64,000 bases of DNA from NCBI RefSeq assembly GCF_014154935.1, contig NZ_JACEHH010000039.1:17285-81284 (forward strand). Direction: 5' to 3'. The position numbers and the translations under genes are program-made. Each line of letters begins with the position of its first letter. Position 1 is the stretch's first letter. The notes under the pieces are model-generated. The model was not told the DNA's origin. It did no database searches and saw only the letters and a list, made by a program, of their open reading frames with translations. This stretch comes from Stieleria mannarensis. GTDB lineage: Bacteria > Planctomycetota > Planctomycetia > Pirellulales > Pirellulaceae. Shown piece after piece: positions 29,901-37,969 of this stretch.

Positions 29901-30089
29901 CGACGAATCCGGACCACCACATCCGGTCGTCCAAAAAAGCAGAATCGACGCCGAAAGAATCAATCCAACCCTCGTCACACGATGCCCCAACGCTTGCCAC
30001 CGGCTCCGCTCTCCCCCGAATCCCGGGCAATTGGAACTTGTGGGGGATTCGGGGGAGAGAGTCTGGGAATGCGCGAGAAATCGTGACAT
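26955..30089 (-). CDS. CRTAC1-type FG-GAP lipoprotein with TPR region
   Basis: 1044 residues if started at ATG 30089; GTG 29978 is an alternative that places the membrane segment at once. A lipobox (LFWTTGCGG) predicts an outer lipoprotein. Residues about 80-450 form TPR-like helical repeats. From about 500 (FTNIASHVGLVFTYHN) an FG-GAP/VCBS propeller follows with repeated Asp-rich calcium loops: DYDLDGHVDFYLG, DWNQDGFPDLVVGN, DLDGDQKNEIFVAND, DFDFNGRPDLHVTN, DYDNNRAEDLVIGN, DWNNDGRVDFVV. It ends in an ASPIC/UnbV domain (EIQWPDGEVQRFNEV). Likely an extracellular binding protein; ligand unknown. Between ATG 30089 and the signal lies a hairpin sequence. Confidence 0.9.
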   Translation of the reverse strand: MSRFLAHSQTLSPESPTSSNCPGFGGERSRWQALGHRVTRVGLILSASILLFWTTGCGGPDSSAATGPEPDRKQEQVDPNPPRESASPQKSLAKIRRLIASGDASAAMQAVQAHLLRYPDDTGAMVLASGVLNGQGQVDEAVAMLDSAARLSAEEGWKWRQRAAAMLADAQRPQQAIDRLEALLDEQADLDDVRHQLVAILNRRGFRFDANEHVRKLCRRGKATADELRGLMFPVRSFVGLNEKPSVEDVERNRTLGELNVARAMYGEGDVKQASQVLETSHLVARRHPAAMAFYGQMLIESQRYEVFDEWLGTVPPESQRYPGYWMALGGWAMRQREFDLATGQFAQAVLREPGDLAATDRIRQALSAGRHGAESERFRNRGVLIDRMMTITRGLFSGAALDPAAIDELSRLLTDAGRPLEALAWYRITLVKMGAPAGPLRQLDQALAMADEDDFQRDNRQKVLCGIDAQRFPSDVSLAEIKRAPAAVKDRPPEHLRYPAAQPVFTNIASHVGLVFTYHNAPTQRRREFRLYEQLGAGVACIDYDLDGHVDFYLGQASGDPPEGLGTRPNRLARSLGSRFIDVTEAANGDDRGFTFGITAGDWNQDGFPDLVVGNLMRNTLLINQGDGTFDEQPGDPLWQQPRFTTSLAMGDVNGDHLPDLVEINYVDDPRIYDPIQYNPDGTPVRLPAPLDFRPAHDRLFLSLGDGSLAGRSIDSGAIESGGQVAPATGLGVVLTDLDGDQKNEIFVANDRLANHLWQRAVADSDRRARWQNTAAVRGVAFGANGTPQGCMGIAVADFDFNGRPDLHVTNFEKEWNNHYMQDRDGFFDDMVVAFGLDQPTYQRLGFGTQALDYDNNRAEDLVIGNGHVEDYSREGRAFRMPTMMFALQQSRLVAKEVGGDPEYWQSGHLSRALATCDWNNDGRVDFVVTDLLEPVALLENQTPTSYHWLQLQLVGTTAERDAIGASVKVSIGDRRLTKVVQAGDGYLCRNQPLVCFGLGEHEVVTTLEIQWPDGEVQRFNEVAADRRVVIVQSQADCFELAR
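30012..30062. repeat. inverted repeat at the 5' end of the CRTAC1-type gene
   Basis: CTCTCCCCCGAATCCC pairs with GGGGGATTCGGGGGAGAG about 15 bases further on. The hairpin resembles intergenic repeats and lies between the two possible starts of the gene. Confidence 0.75.
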
Positions 30090-30149
30090 GACGAAGCACT
30101 TGCAACCTTGATCGATCGGAGCGATCAAGTTTAGCAGACGGTCGCGGCA

Positions 30150-33100
30150 CTAATGATTCTGACGCACCTCGTCGCTGTACCGCACGCCCTTGGGCAAACG
30201 GCCCCAGGGATTCGGGTTGGCGTCATAGAAATCCGGCAGCGGAGGCAATTCCAGCGAATCGTCCTGGCCGCCGGACCAGTATCCGTTGGCGTCCAAACGA
30301 ATCGACTCGGTGTCAAAGAACAGCTCGATGCGGCGTCGAATGAACGAGATATGGTCCCGGGCGACCGAGTTGAGCGCCGACGTGAACGCCTGCTGGGCTT
30401 CCAAGAAGTCCCGCGCGACGACATTCCCCACGGCCAATTGCAATTGCAGCCGCGTGCTGACGACTCGTTCGTACGCCAGGGCCGCTCGCGCCACCGAAAT
30501 CTCATACTGGTTGCGTTGCAATCGCAACTGCCGCAGGTCTTCACGGACGGCAAATTTGATTTGATCCTCCAGATCGATCAAGGCACGGCGGCCGGCCTGA
30601 TAATCGATCAGCGCGGCGCGATACGTGTTGCGTTCCAAACGACGGTTCAGCGGCGTGTCGAGCGCCAGCCCCAGCCGCGACGTCGATCCGTCGGCCGTAA
30701 AATCGAACAGTCCTTCTTCGCTGCGGTTGGCCGACAGCGTCTGGGTCGCGCGGATGTCCAAGATCGCTCGCAAATCATCGGCGGCCAACTTGATCTGGCG
30801 ACGATCATCGGCAAGCTCACCGCGGCGATTCATCAGGTCGTAACGTTGGTACAGGGCCAACAACATCGCCTGCTCCTGCTCGACCTGCACCTCGTCCAAG
30901 CCGCCGACATCACTCGTCTCCACGCGGTCGACCAACGCCACCGTGTCGGCAACCGTTTGCACGATCACGTTCTCAAATTCCACGCCGTCCTCGGGCAACA
31001 AGTCGCCGACCAGTCGGTCCGTCAACGCGTCCGTCTCTTGCAGCAACGCGTCCGCTTTTTCAACCAGATCGGGCAATTGGTCCAAGTCCCGCTTTTCGAT
31101 CGCGGTGTCCCATTGCCGGCGCAACTCATAAAACCGCTCGCTCAGTTGATCGGCGGTCACCGCATCGGCGACATCGCTTTCCTGCCCCAGGTCGGCTCGC
31201 AACTTGACCGCGCGTTCGGATTGCAACAACGTCGATTCGACCAAATCGATCGTGCGGGCGAACTGGATCAACGCCGGCGGCGGCAAATCCGAATTCAACT
31301 CTCGCGAACGGATCGATTCCAGTTGATCGCTTTGCAATCGGGCTTCCAGCAGCGCCAACCGCAATCCCAACGTCTCGGTTTCTCGCTCCGCGTCGGTCAC
31401 TTCGGTCACCCCTTCGATCTTGCGGCGGACACGCAGCGTTTCCCGAAGCCGATTGATCAACACCGTCGCCCCGTTGACGGCCGCATCCCGGTCGCCCAAG
31501 CGAATCTGGGCGGCGTCCAGCAGCGTGCGCCGCGTTCGCATCACCAGCTGCCGCGTCACCGTCAGCTCATCGCTGGCCGTCAACGACTCCAACTCTTCCA
31601 GATTCAGATTCAACGGCATCTCCGGCGGCAAACCGATCGACAACTTCAGCCGATCGAGTGCGGTTTCGAGCGTGTTGCAGGAACGGACCAAAGAACTGCG
31701 ACTATCCAATGCGTTCTGTTCGAATTGGTCGACCTGCACGCGGGGAATCCGGCCGGCTTGCAAGTACTCTGCCCTGCCCTGCAAAAACGCCCGCAGGTTG
31801 CTGAAGTAGTCTTGCGAGCTGATCTCGATCGCACGATAGGTCAACAGCAATTGGTAATAGTCGCTGGCCAAATCCACGAACAGCGCCCGCTGGGCACGGA
31901 TCAGATCACGCGCCTCGTAGACCACGTTGCGCTCGGCCCGCGTCAGCCCTTCAAAGACGACGTCGCGCTGGAAGATGGTCTGTTGAAAGTCGAACACCAA
32001 ATCGGACCCGATGTCCGCGGCAAACCCCTGTGGCCCGTTGAACGTGAGCACCACGCTGTTGGCGAAACTGGCCAAGAACTGGCCGGCGATCGCCGTCGTC
32101 TTTGTGACGCTGGTTTCTGTCGGAATCACCAATGCGTCCCGCGTCGTGCTGTCCAGTCGAACGTGCGTGTACGTGACCCCCGATCCGTTCCCGCGGCGTG
32201 TCGGCCGCAGCACATACTCGTAGCGTTGTCCCGAAAGCACCAGTGCGGCCCGGTACAACCGCTCCTTTTGTGTTTGAATCGCCCGGTTGTTCAGCGACGC
32301 AAGCTCCGTGATCATCGGCAACGTCAATCGCGGCGCGTCGCTCAGCATGCCGGTCATGCCGGCGGCCGTGACGCGGGGATAGGATCGTCGAAACTCCTCG
32401 CGAACCGATTCGAACTCCAACATCCGCGGCACACAGGTCTCGGGAAGCTGCTGCCAAAACTCGTCGGGGATCGGCACAATTCGCAGCTGTTCGGTGTCCT
32501 GGCGGTTGTCGGCCGTCGGATCCCAATCCGGCGGGTCGGATCCTTCGGCGTCTTCAGCCTGCTCGTCTTCACGAATCAATTCGGCCAGTCGGACCTCCGG
32601 CCTCACCACCTCGGCGGACCTCGGCATCTCCAGCTTCATCTCCCCGGACGCCAGCGAGATCGCCCCGGTCTCGTCGCCATGCTCAACGGTTTTGTCGCCA
32701 TCTCCAAGTTTTTGTATGGCTCCCTTGTCCCCCGGCTTTGCGGGGGAGAAGGGCTGGGGATGAGGGGGCAGGCGGCCTGTCGTAGCATCGGAAACAGCTC
32801 TTCGTCCCGGTTGGGCACTTGGCCCCTCACCCCCGGCCCCTCTCCCCGAATCGGGGCGAGGGGTGCCCGTATGAACAGAATCCTCTACCGCTCGTGTTCC
32901 AGACTCACCCTCCATCCCCGCCAGCGGCCCCAACTCCAAACTCTCATCCAAGCCCTCCGGCACCGGCAATTCCTCCGCTCCCGGCGGCGGCAACTCCTCC
33001 ACTCCATCCGCTGACTCGACATCCGACTGTTTTCGCGGCAGATTGGGGTCACCGGTTTCAAGCTGCGGGAGCTGGTATCCGTACAACTGCGGCTCGGGCA

Positions 33101-33344
33101 GCGGCAGTGCGGGACAGTCCTCCGGCGAAGGGTCAAAGAAACGCGACCGCGGGTCGACGTCGATCCCCGCCAAGGGCGGCAACGTGTACGCCTCCTCGCA
33201 CCGCGTCTCGGCATAGATCGCCGCCACGTCCTGGTCCGCCTGCGTCCGATAGTGCTTGCGCGAACATCCCGAAAGCAGCGGAAACAAGCCGACCAGCAGC
33301 AGCGTGAAACACCAGACGAAACGATTGCCAGACAAAACGAGCAC
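30150..33344 (-). CDS. large TolC-family outer-membrane lipoprotein
   Basis: 1064 residues from GTG 33344, about twice the usual TolC length. A signal with lipobox (FPLLSGCSRKH, Cys27) anchors it. After an acidic Pro-rich region of about 270 residues come the long coiled-coil helices of two TolC repeats (QYEYVLRPTRRGNGSGVTYT; LIRAQRALFVDLASDYYQLL; later DLRQLRLQRNQYEISVARAA). It probably forms the outer-membrane exit duct of an efflux or type I secretion system. An insertion of about 50 residues (about 158-210) is encoded by a dispersed repeat. No inner-membrane partner is adjacent; the HlyD/permease pair lies 6 kb away and may be unrelated. Confidence 0.87.
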   Translation of the reverse strand: MLVLSGNRFVWCFTLLLVGLFPLLSGCSRKHYRTQADQDVAAIYAETRCEEAYTLPPLAGIDVDPRSRFFDPSPEDCPALPLPEPQLYGYQLPQLETGDPNLPRKQSDVESADGVEELPPPGAEELPVPEGLDESLELGPLAGMEGESGTRAVEDSVHTGTPRPDSGRGAGGEGPSAQPGRRAVSDATTGRLPPHPQPFSPAKPGDKGAIQKLGDGDKTVEHGDETGAISLASGEMKLEMPRSAEVVRPEVRLAELIREDEQAEDAEGSDPPDWDPTADNRQDTEQLRIVPIPDEFWQQLPETCVPRMLEFESVREEFRRSYPRVTAAGMTGMLSDAPRLTLPMITELASLNNRAIQTQKERLYRAALVLSGQRYEYVLRPTRRGNGSGVTYTHVRLDSTTRDALVIPTETSVTKTTAIAGQFLASFANSVVLTFNGPQGFAADIGSDLVFDFQQTIFQRDVVFEGLTRAERNVVYEARDLIRAQRALFVDLASDYYQLLLTYRAIEISSQDYFSNLRAFLQGRAEYLQAGRIPRVQVDQFEQNALDSRSSLVRSCNTLETALDRLKLSIGLPPEMPLNLNLEELESLTASDELTVTRQLVMRTRRTLLDAAQIRLGDRDAAVNGATVLINRLRETLRVRRKIEGVTEVTDAERETETLGLRLALLEARLQSDQLESIRSRELNSDLPPPALIQFARTIDLVESTLLQSERAVKLRADLGQESDVADAVTADQLSERFYELRRQWDTAIEKRDLDQLPDLVEKADALLQETDALTDRLVGDLLPEDGVEFENVIVQTVADTVALVDRVETSDVGGLDEVQVEQEQAMLLALYQRYDLMNRRGELADDRRQIKLAADDLRAILDIRATQTLSANRSEEGLFDFTADGSTSRLGLALDTPLNRRLERNTYRAALIDYQAGRRALIDLEDQIKFAVREDLRQLRLQRNQYEISVARAALAYERVVSTRLQLQLAVGNVVARDFLEAQQAFTSALNSVARDHISFIRRRIELFFDTESIRLDANGYWSGGQDDSLELPPLPDFYDANPNPWGRLPKGVRYSDEVRQNH
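32715..32868. repeat. dispersed repeat inside the TolC-family reading frame
   Basis: Two hairpin ends (CCCCGGCTTTGCGGGG near 32726 and CTCCCCGAATCGGGGCGAG near 32845) bracket a block with the look of intergenic REP repeats. The TolC-family frame stays open through it and gives a Gly/Pro/Ser-rich stretch. Confidence 0.7.
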
Positions 33345-33497
33345 ACCCCTACAGTAGATGGAAGACCTGTAGCAGCATCATCGTCATCGGGTTGTCGGCG
33401 ATTTGACGGATTCCCAGCCTGTCGCTGTCGTACCGGTTGGGTAAACCCTGCGGGCGAACGGGCCCACCGGTACCCGCTTCCCAATGCGGGACGCCTT

Positions 33498-34253
33498 CTA
33501 CAAGGCGATGCGCACCCGCCCCGAGTCGGCCCAATCATTGTGCCCGACCGGAATCTCAACCAACCTCGCGTTGGGAAACCGCTCCACCAGCGCCCGGGCG
33601 TGTCCAACCGGAATGATCTCGTCCAACGCCGCGCCGTACACCTCGACCTGTCCGCCGTAGCCCTCAAGCGCCGCTCCGTTGTCCCAGTTGTCCAACAGCA
33701 GCGGCCGGACAGGCAAGAACGGAAAATGGTGCGCCGCGACGTCCGCCAACCGGTTGAAGGGCACGACCAGCACGATCTTTTCCGGAGCGACCGTTTCTTG
33801 CGCCAGAACACACGCCGGGCCGCTGCCGATCGATTCGCCCACCACACAGACAGGCGTGCCAGGATGGGTCGCGCGCAAGTAACGATACGCCTGCCGAGCC
33901 GCTTCATTCATCGTCTCCCGACTCGGACGCCCCTTGCGATCTCCATAGCCGGGGTACTCCAGCACGAACACCGAGTCCTGCTTTGACATGCAATCGAGCA
34001 CGTACCAGCGGTGCGCGGCCTGGCCGGCATTACCGTGAGTCATCAACCAGACACAATCGGGCGTCTCGGTGAGGCGACAGTACCCGATCACGCTGCCGTC
34101 ATGCAGCCACGGCTGCAACGGTGTCATCACACTGGAATGCGACGGATGAAAGATCAGTGACCTTTGAAAGCAAAACGCCATCGTCACCAAACAGCCGTAG
34201 CCCACCAAGACAATCAAGACCGGACCTAGCAAGCGTTTCAATATCCTCTTCAT
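33498..34253 (-). CDS. membrane-anchored alpha/beta hydrolase
   Basis: 251 residues from ATG 34253 (MKRILKRLLG). One N-terminal membrane helix, then a serine-hydrolase fold like the ABHD13/17 group: oxyanion HG in LMTHGNAG (about 71-77), EYPGYGDRKG, nucleophile Ser141 in GESIGSGPA, Asp211 in AALDEIIPVGHA and His238 in PVGHNDW. The triad is complete. Substrate, perhaps a lipid or acyl ester, is unknown. It lies upstream of the TolC-family gene on the same strand with a 150-bp gap. Confidence 0.9.
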   Translation of the reverse strand: MKRILKRLLGPVLIVLVGYGCLVTMAFCFQRSLIFHPSHSSVMTPLQPWLHDGSVIGYCRLTETPDCVWLMTHGNAGQAAHRWYVLDCMSKQDSVFVLEYPGYGDRKGRPSRETMNEAARQAYRYLRATHPGTPVCVVGESIGSGPACVLAQETVAPEKIVLVVPFNRLADVAAHHFPFLPVRPLLLDNWDNGAALEGYGGQVEVYGAALDEIIPVGHARALVERFPNARLVEIPVGHNDWADSGRVRIAL

Positions 34254-34533
34254 GGGTGCATTATCAGTGATCATTCATCTTCGATGCGAGCTGGACGGCA
34301 CCGCTTTCGTGATTCTATCCGGACTGACACACCGAGGCATGGCTTCCTACCGCGCTTCGCTATTCACTTGATGTTTTTTTAGTGAATCGCTGGAGATTCG
34401 CTCCAGGAGGTGACGTGCGAAATCCGAACGGGTAGAATCAGCAACCCCCAATCGCTTGGCAGGCCGATCAGCGGTGCGCCGACGCAAATCAGCAAGCCCC
34501 CGCACGGGAAGCGTAAACGGTCGGAACGGATCT
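34254..34533. promoter_or_regulatory. upstream region of nrfHA with two hairpins
   Basis: Two inverted repeats lie in the divergent interval: ATTCACT ... AGTGAAT around a T run (about 34363-34388) and CTGGAG ... CTCCAG (about 34390-34406). The first could end leftward transcription or bind a regulator. No canonical FNR box was found. Confidence 0.35.
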
Positions 34534-35073
34534 ATGACGAAGGAAATGCCCAGCGAAACTCCATCGGAAGCGGGGCGTCGCGCAGACAGCGCTGACGAAA
34601 CGAGCGCTGCCGGGCCGAAACGGCGTCACACCAAAAGCGTGGTCGTTCTGGCATTGATGCTCGGTGTCCTGGCCGGCGTTGGCACCTTCACGTTCGGCTA
34701 CGGCAAAGGGGGCAGCTATCTGAGCAACAAGCCCGAAGCCTGCGTCAACTGCCACGTGATGCAGGACCACTTGGATTCATGGCAACAGAGCAGCCACCAC
34801 CACGTCGCGGTGTGCAACGATTGCCATCTGCCGCATGATGCGATCGGCAAATGGGTGGTCAAGGCGGACAACGGATTTTTCCATTCGCTCGCCTTCACGC
34901 TGGGCAACTTCAACGACCCGATCCAAATCAAACCCCGCAACCGTCGGGTGACGCAAAGCACCTGCGTGGATTGCCATAAAGATTTTGTGCACGCCCTGAT
35001 GCCGGCCACCGAAGACGCCGACATGCTGAATTGCGTCCATTGCCACGCCGACGTCGGCCATGCCGGACGCTAG
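34534..35073 (+). CDS. nrfH: cytochrome c nitrite reductase, small subunit (quinol dehydrogenase)
   Basis: 179 residues from ATG 34534. NrfH is a membrane-anchored tetraheme cytochrome that takes electrons from menaquinol and passes them to NrfA. After a polar N-terminal extension of about 34 residues there is one membrane helix (35-56). Four CxxCH sites follow: CVNCH (70-74), CNDCH (94-98), CVDCH (144-148) and CVHCH (167-171). SDR-like or FAD motifs are absent and the length fits NapC/NirT-family NrfH. The nrfA gene follows after 57 bp, so the two form an operon. Confidence 0.95.
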   Translation: MTKEMPSETPSEAGRRADSADETSAAGPKRRHTKSVVVLALMLGVLAGVGTFTFGYGKGGSYLSNKPEACVNCHVMQDHLDSWQQSSHHHVAVCNDCHLPHDAIGKWVVKADNGFFHSLAFTLGNFNDPIQIKPRNRRVTQSTCVDCHKDFVHALMPATEDADMLNCVHCHADVGHAGR

Positions 35074-35130
35074 CCACCACCTCTCGTACCCCGTTCACCT
35101 CTCGACCCTTCTCTTTTAAAACGCCTCGCC

Positions 35131-36666
35131 ATGTCTTCAGAGACGAAACGCAGTTCCGGATGGATCGCGGTTTTGACCCTCCTCGCCACGCTGACCACCA
35201 TCGGCGTGCTGATCTTGCTGGTCACGATTTTTGAACACAAACAGGAAGCCCGCGCGCCGTTTACCAAGGTGGTCGAGGTGACGGAAATCAGCAGCGATCC
35301 CAAACCCTGGGGGCTGAACTTTCCGCAGCAATACGAAGACTACCTCAAGACCGTCAACGATGACTACACGGACTTCGGCGGCAACCACGCCCTGCCGCCC
35401 AGCAAGCTCGAGGAACATCCCTGGTTGAAGCGACTGTTCGCCGGATACGCGTTCAGCATCGATTACCGCGAAGCGCGCGGTCACGCCCACATGCTGGCCG
35501 ACCAAGAGGTCACCAAACGGGTCACCGATGTCCAACAATCCGGTGCCTGCCTGCACTGCCACGCCTCGATCATCCCCACCTATCGCCGCATCGGGCTCGA
35601 ACAGATGGGTCAAGACGCCTCGCCGGCCGCGCTCAGCGGTGACTTCCACCTGGACGCCGTGATGGCGGGATTCAAAGCGGTCAGCCAAAAGAACTACGAA
35701 GAAGTCCACGCCGAACTGGAGAAAACCGCCGACGGCATCGACGTCGCGACCGGCGATCCCCACATGGGCGGCGCCCACCCGGTCTCCTGTGTCGATTGCC
35801 ACGACCCGGACACGATGCAGATCCGTGTCACCCGCCCGGGATTCATCTTGGGAATCGACAAGTTGGCCAAGAGCGACGATCCCGTGCCGCACCTGCCCAG
35901 CATCGTCCAGTGGCGCGAAAGTGGCGCCCAAGGCGACTACGATCCCAACACGATGGCCACCCGCCAAGAAATGCGGACCTTCGTCTGCGGACAGTGCCAC
36001 GTCGAGTACTACTGCGCCAACAAGATGACGTTGACGTTCCCCTGGGGCAACGGACTGAAGATGGAGGATCTGGAAGCCGAATGGGACGCAACGACCTTCC
36101 CCGACGGTGGCGAATTCTACGACTACGTGCACAAGGAAACCGGCACCAAGGTCTACAAGGCCCAGCACCCCGAATTTGAACTTTGGAGCCAGGGGATCCA
36201 CGCACGCTCCGGCGTCAGTTGCAGCGATTGCCACATGCCGTATGAAAAGAAAGGCGCGACAAAGGTCAGCAGCCACTGGGTCCGCAGCCCGATGACAAAC
36301 ATCAACAAGGCCTGCCAAACCTGTCACAACATCCCCGAGCAGGAAATCAAAGACCGCGTCGACATGATCCAAGATCGCACGCGGGCGTTGATCGACCGGG
36401 CCGCCGCGGCGGTGACCGAGTTGTTCGATGCGATCATCGAAGTCCAAGCGGCCGGGGCGAGCGAAGAGCAACTCGCCCCGATCCGCAAACTGCAACGCAA
36501 AGCGATGTGGCGACTCGATTACATCGCCAGCGAAAACAGCAAAGGCTTCCACGCCCGCCAAGAAGCCGCCCGCATCCTCGGCGAATCGGTCGACTACAGC
36601 CGCCAAGCCATCGCCCTGTGCTACAAACTAGACCTCAACGCCCCCCAAGACACCGAGGCCAACTAG
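35131..36666 (+). CDS. nrfA: ammonia-forming cytochrome c nitrite reductase, catalytic subunit
   Basis: 511 residues from ATG 35131. NrfA reduces nitrite to ammonium with six electrons outside the membrane. An N-terminal helix (11-33) acts as signal or anchor. Five heme sites are visible: CLHCH (140-144), CVDCH (220-224), CGQCH (286-290), CSDCH (364-368) and CQTCH (395-399). The first site, which carries the active heme, is CxxCH and not the CxxCK of the E. coli enzyme. Catalytic neighbours are present: VEYYC (Tyr near 293) and AQHPEFE (His346). The upstream nrfH supplies electrons. Confidence 0.95.
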   Translation: MSSETKRSSGWIAVLTLLATLTTIGVLILLVTIFEHKQEARAPFTKVVEVTEISSDPKPWGLNFPQQYEDYLKTVNDDYTDFGGNHALPPSKLEEHPWLKRLFAGYAFSIDYREARGHAHMLADQEVTKRVTDVQQSGACLHCHASIIPTYRRIGLEQMGQDASPAALSGDFHLDAVMAGFKAVSQKNYEEVHAELEKTADGIDVATGDPHMGGAHPVSCVDCHDPDTMQIRVTRPGFILGIDKLAKSDDPVPHLPSIVQWRESGAQGDYDPNTMATRQEMRTFVCGQCHVEYYCANKMTLTFPWGNGLKMEDLEAEWDATTFPDGGEFYDYVHKETGTKVYKAQHPEFELWSQGIHARSGVSCSDCHMPYEKKGATKVSSHWVRSPMTNINKACQTCHNIPEQEIKDRVDMIQDRTRALIDRAAAAVTELFDAIIEVQAAGASEEQLAPIRKLQRKAMWRLDYIASENSKGFHARQEAARILGESVDYSRQAIALCYKLDLNAPQDTEAN

Positions 36667-36690
36667 CCGAACTGGCGTGAACGTGACGGG

Positions 36691-36750
36691 CATACGTGTT
36701 GGTGTCTAGCCTTCAAGCGATTCCGGTCGCTGCTTCACAGCGTCCCCGCG
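36691..36750. repeat. dispersed repeat, family C copy 2
   Basis: Near copy of 11674-11730: GTTGGTGTCTAGCCTT, then GTCGCTGCTTCACAGCG and TCCCCGCG. It follows nrfA. Confidence 0.75.
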
Positions 36751-36772
36751 GCCAAAGGGGACGCCCGCGGCC

Positions 36773-36804
36773 AAAGGGGACGGGGGTTGATTCTGCCTTC
36801 GCGA
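36773..36804. repeat. dispersed repeat, family E copy 1
   Basis: AAAGGGGACGGGGGTTGATT followed by CTGCCTTCGCGA. A near copy is at 38733-38765 and a partial copy at 37502-37521. All three bracket the accessory patch. Confidence 0.8.
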
Positions 36805-36806
36805 AT

Positions 36807-37490
36807 CTACGTCTCAGCGAAGAAGGTCGAATGTTTACCCGCCAACCCGACTCCAGGACTCGTTCTTTCAGCAAGGTCGACAGGGCAGATTGACCAAACG
36901 CGGGCAACCTCCATCACAGCTTCCTCCGATGGCCAATCGGCTGCGTCAAGCTCCTCTTCGGTCGGAACATCATTCATGTCAATGAATTCAAAGCCTAAAC
37001 TTGCTTCCTTGTCGTCAAATCCCTGATCGAAAAGCGTGACGCCGGATTCACCGACATAACCAAATCCACGCGTCATGACACCGTCGCGAGCCCGTGCCCA
37101 AACGTGGTATTCCACGACGCGGTGAGTGGCGAAGACTTGCGCTTCGGCAAATCGCTCACTAAAAAGTGACAAGCGAGTCTCAACCTGAGCCAAAGCGGAT
37201 TCGGAAAACGGAGGAAGATCGCGGCCGCAGATCAAGACCCATCCATCGACCGACGGAGTCACGAACAGCCCACCGTCGTACGCAAAAGAAACACCGGAAG
37301 ACCAGTTGCAGTCTTGAGGGTGCGAAAGACCGATGAACTCGGCGACATCCACCGGCGTCGTGGAACGCACTGCCCACCAAACCGTCTTGTAGCCAAACGA
37401 AACCAGAGGGTCCGGTGATGAATCCAGCTGCCGCGCACCGACTTTGTCTCCGATTCGCGATTTTCGCCAGTGGCTAAAAGGCCAAACCAT
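36807..37490 (-). CDS. hypothetical protein, isolated accessory gene
   Basis: 227 residues from ATG 37490 (MVWPFSHWRK). The frame extends 26 codons upstream into a repeat, which is excluded. The protein is soluble and has a patterned core: VWWAVRSTTPVDVAEFIGL, NWSSGVSFAYDGGLFVTPS, VDGWVLICGRDLPPF, FATHRVVEYHVWARA, YVGESGVTLFDQG. It looks like an intact globular fold. I do not recognise the family. It is flanked on both sides by family E repeats and sits beside a decayed Rpn nuclease, so horizontal acquisition is plausible. Confidence 0.7.
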   Translation of the reverse strand: MVWPFSHWRKSRIGDKVGARQLDSSPDPLVSFGYKTVWWAVRSTTPVDVAEFIGLSHPQDCNWSSGVSFAYDGGLFVTPSVDGWVLICGRDLPPFSESALAQVETRLSLFSERFAEAQVFATHRVVEYHVWARARDGVMTRGFGYVGESGVTLFDQGFDDKEASLGFEFIDMNDVPTEEELDAADWPSEEAVMEVARVWSICPVDLAERTSPGVGLAGKHSTFFAET

Positions 37491-37969
37491 ACTCACTCGG
37501 TAAAAAGGGGACGGGGGTAATAGTGTTCGGCCCGGCGTTTGCTCGGCGCGAGCATGTGATGATCGCAACGAATGCTCCTATTTGCAGCGGACCTGATCGG
37601 CCGGATGGCCAGCGGAGGCTAACGCCAGCTTCTGAGATGTTCTGGCCGAAGGTCATCCGCGACCAACCCGTGGCTGCGTTTTGATCTCGTTGGGCCCACG
37701 CATTGGTCATCAGCCCCACGACTCCCATGTGACCGGTCTTGTCTGATCGAATCGGTCTTTCTTTTTCGAAAAGACCGATATCGTTGAACGCACAGGCGCC
37801 ATTGCTTGGGAGTCGTGCGGCGGTGGCGTTTTGAAAAGCCCCCGTGAGATCAAGACGCCGGTTGTCATGGGACGGAGATGAACTGCGTGCAGGAAATTTC
37901 AGAAGCTGGCGTAGGCATCTTCGGGAAGCATCTGCACGACGAGCAGTGCGAGCGCGACACAGCCGCTGG
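37491..37969. other. gene-free region in accessory patch
   Basis: Contains a partial family E repeat (37502-37521) and an inverted repeat ATCGGTCTTT ... AAAAGACCGAT (about 37758-37787). The open frames here look random. It may be old, decayed DNA. Confidence 0.45.

Noticed and set aside
30153..33014. 953-codon open frame opposite the TolC-family gene
   Set aside because: It is antisense to the lipoprotein gene, with low-complexity Gln/Arg-rich translation and no motif. It starts opposite the conserved C-terminus.
34254..34533. FNR/NarL binding site upstream of nrfHA
   Set aside because: The only TTGAT-like half site lacks its partner at the correct spacing.
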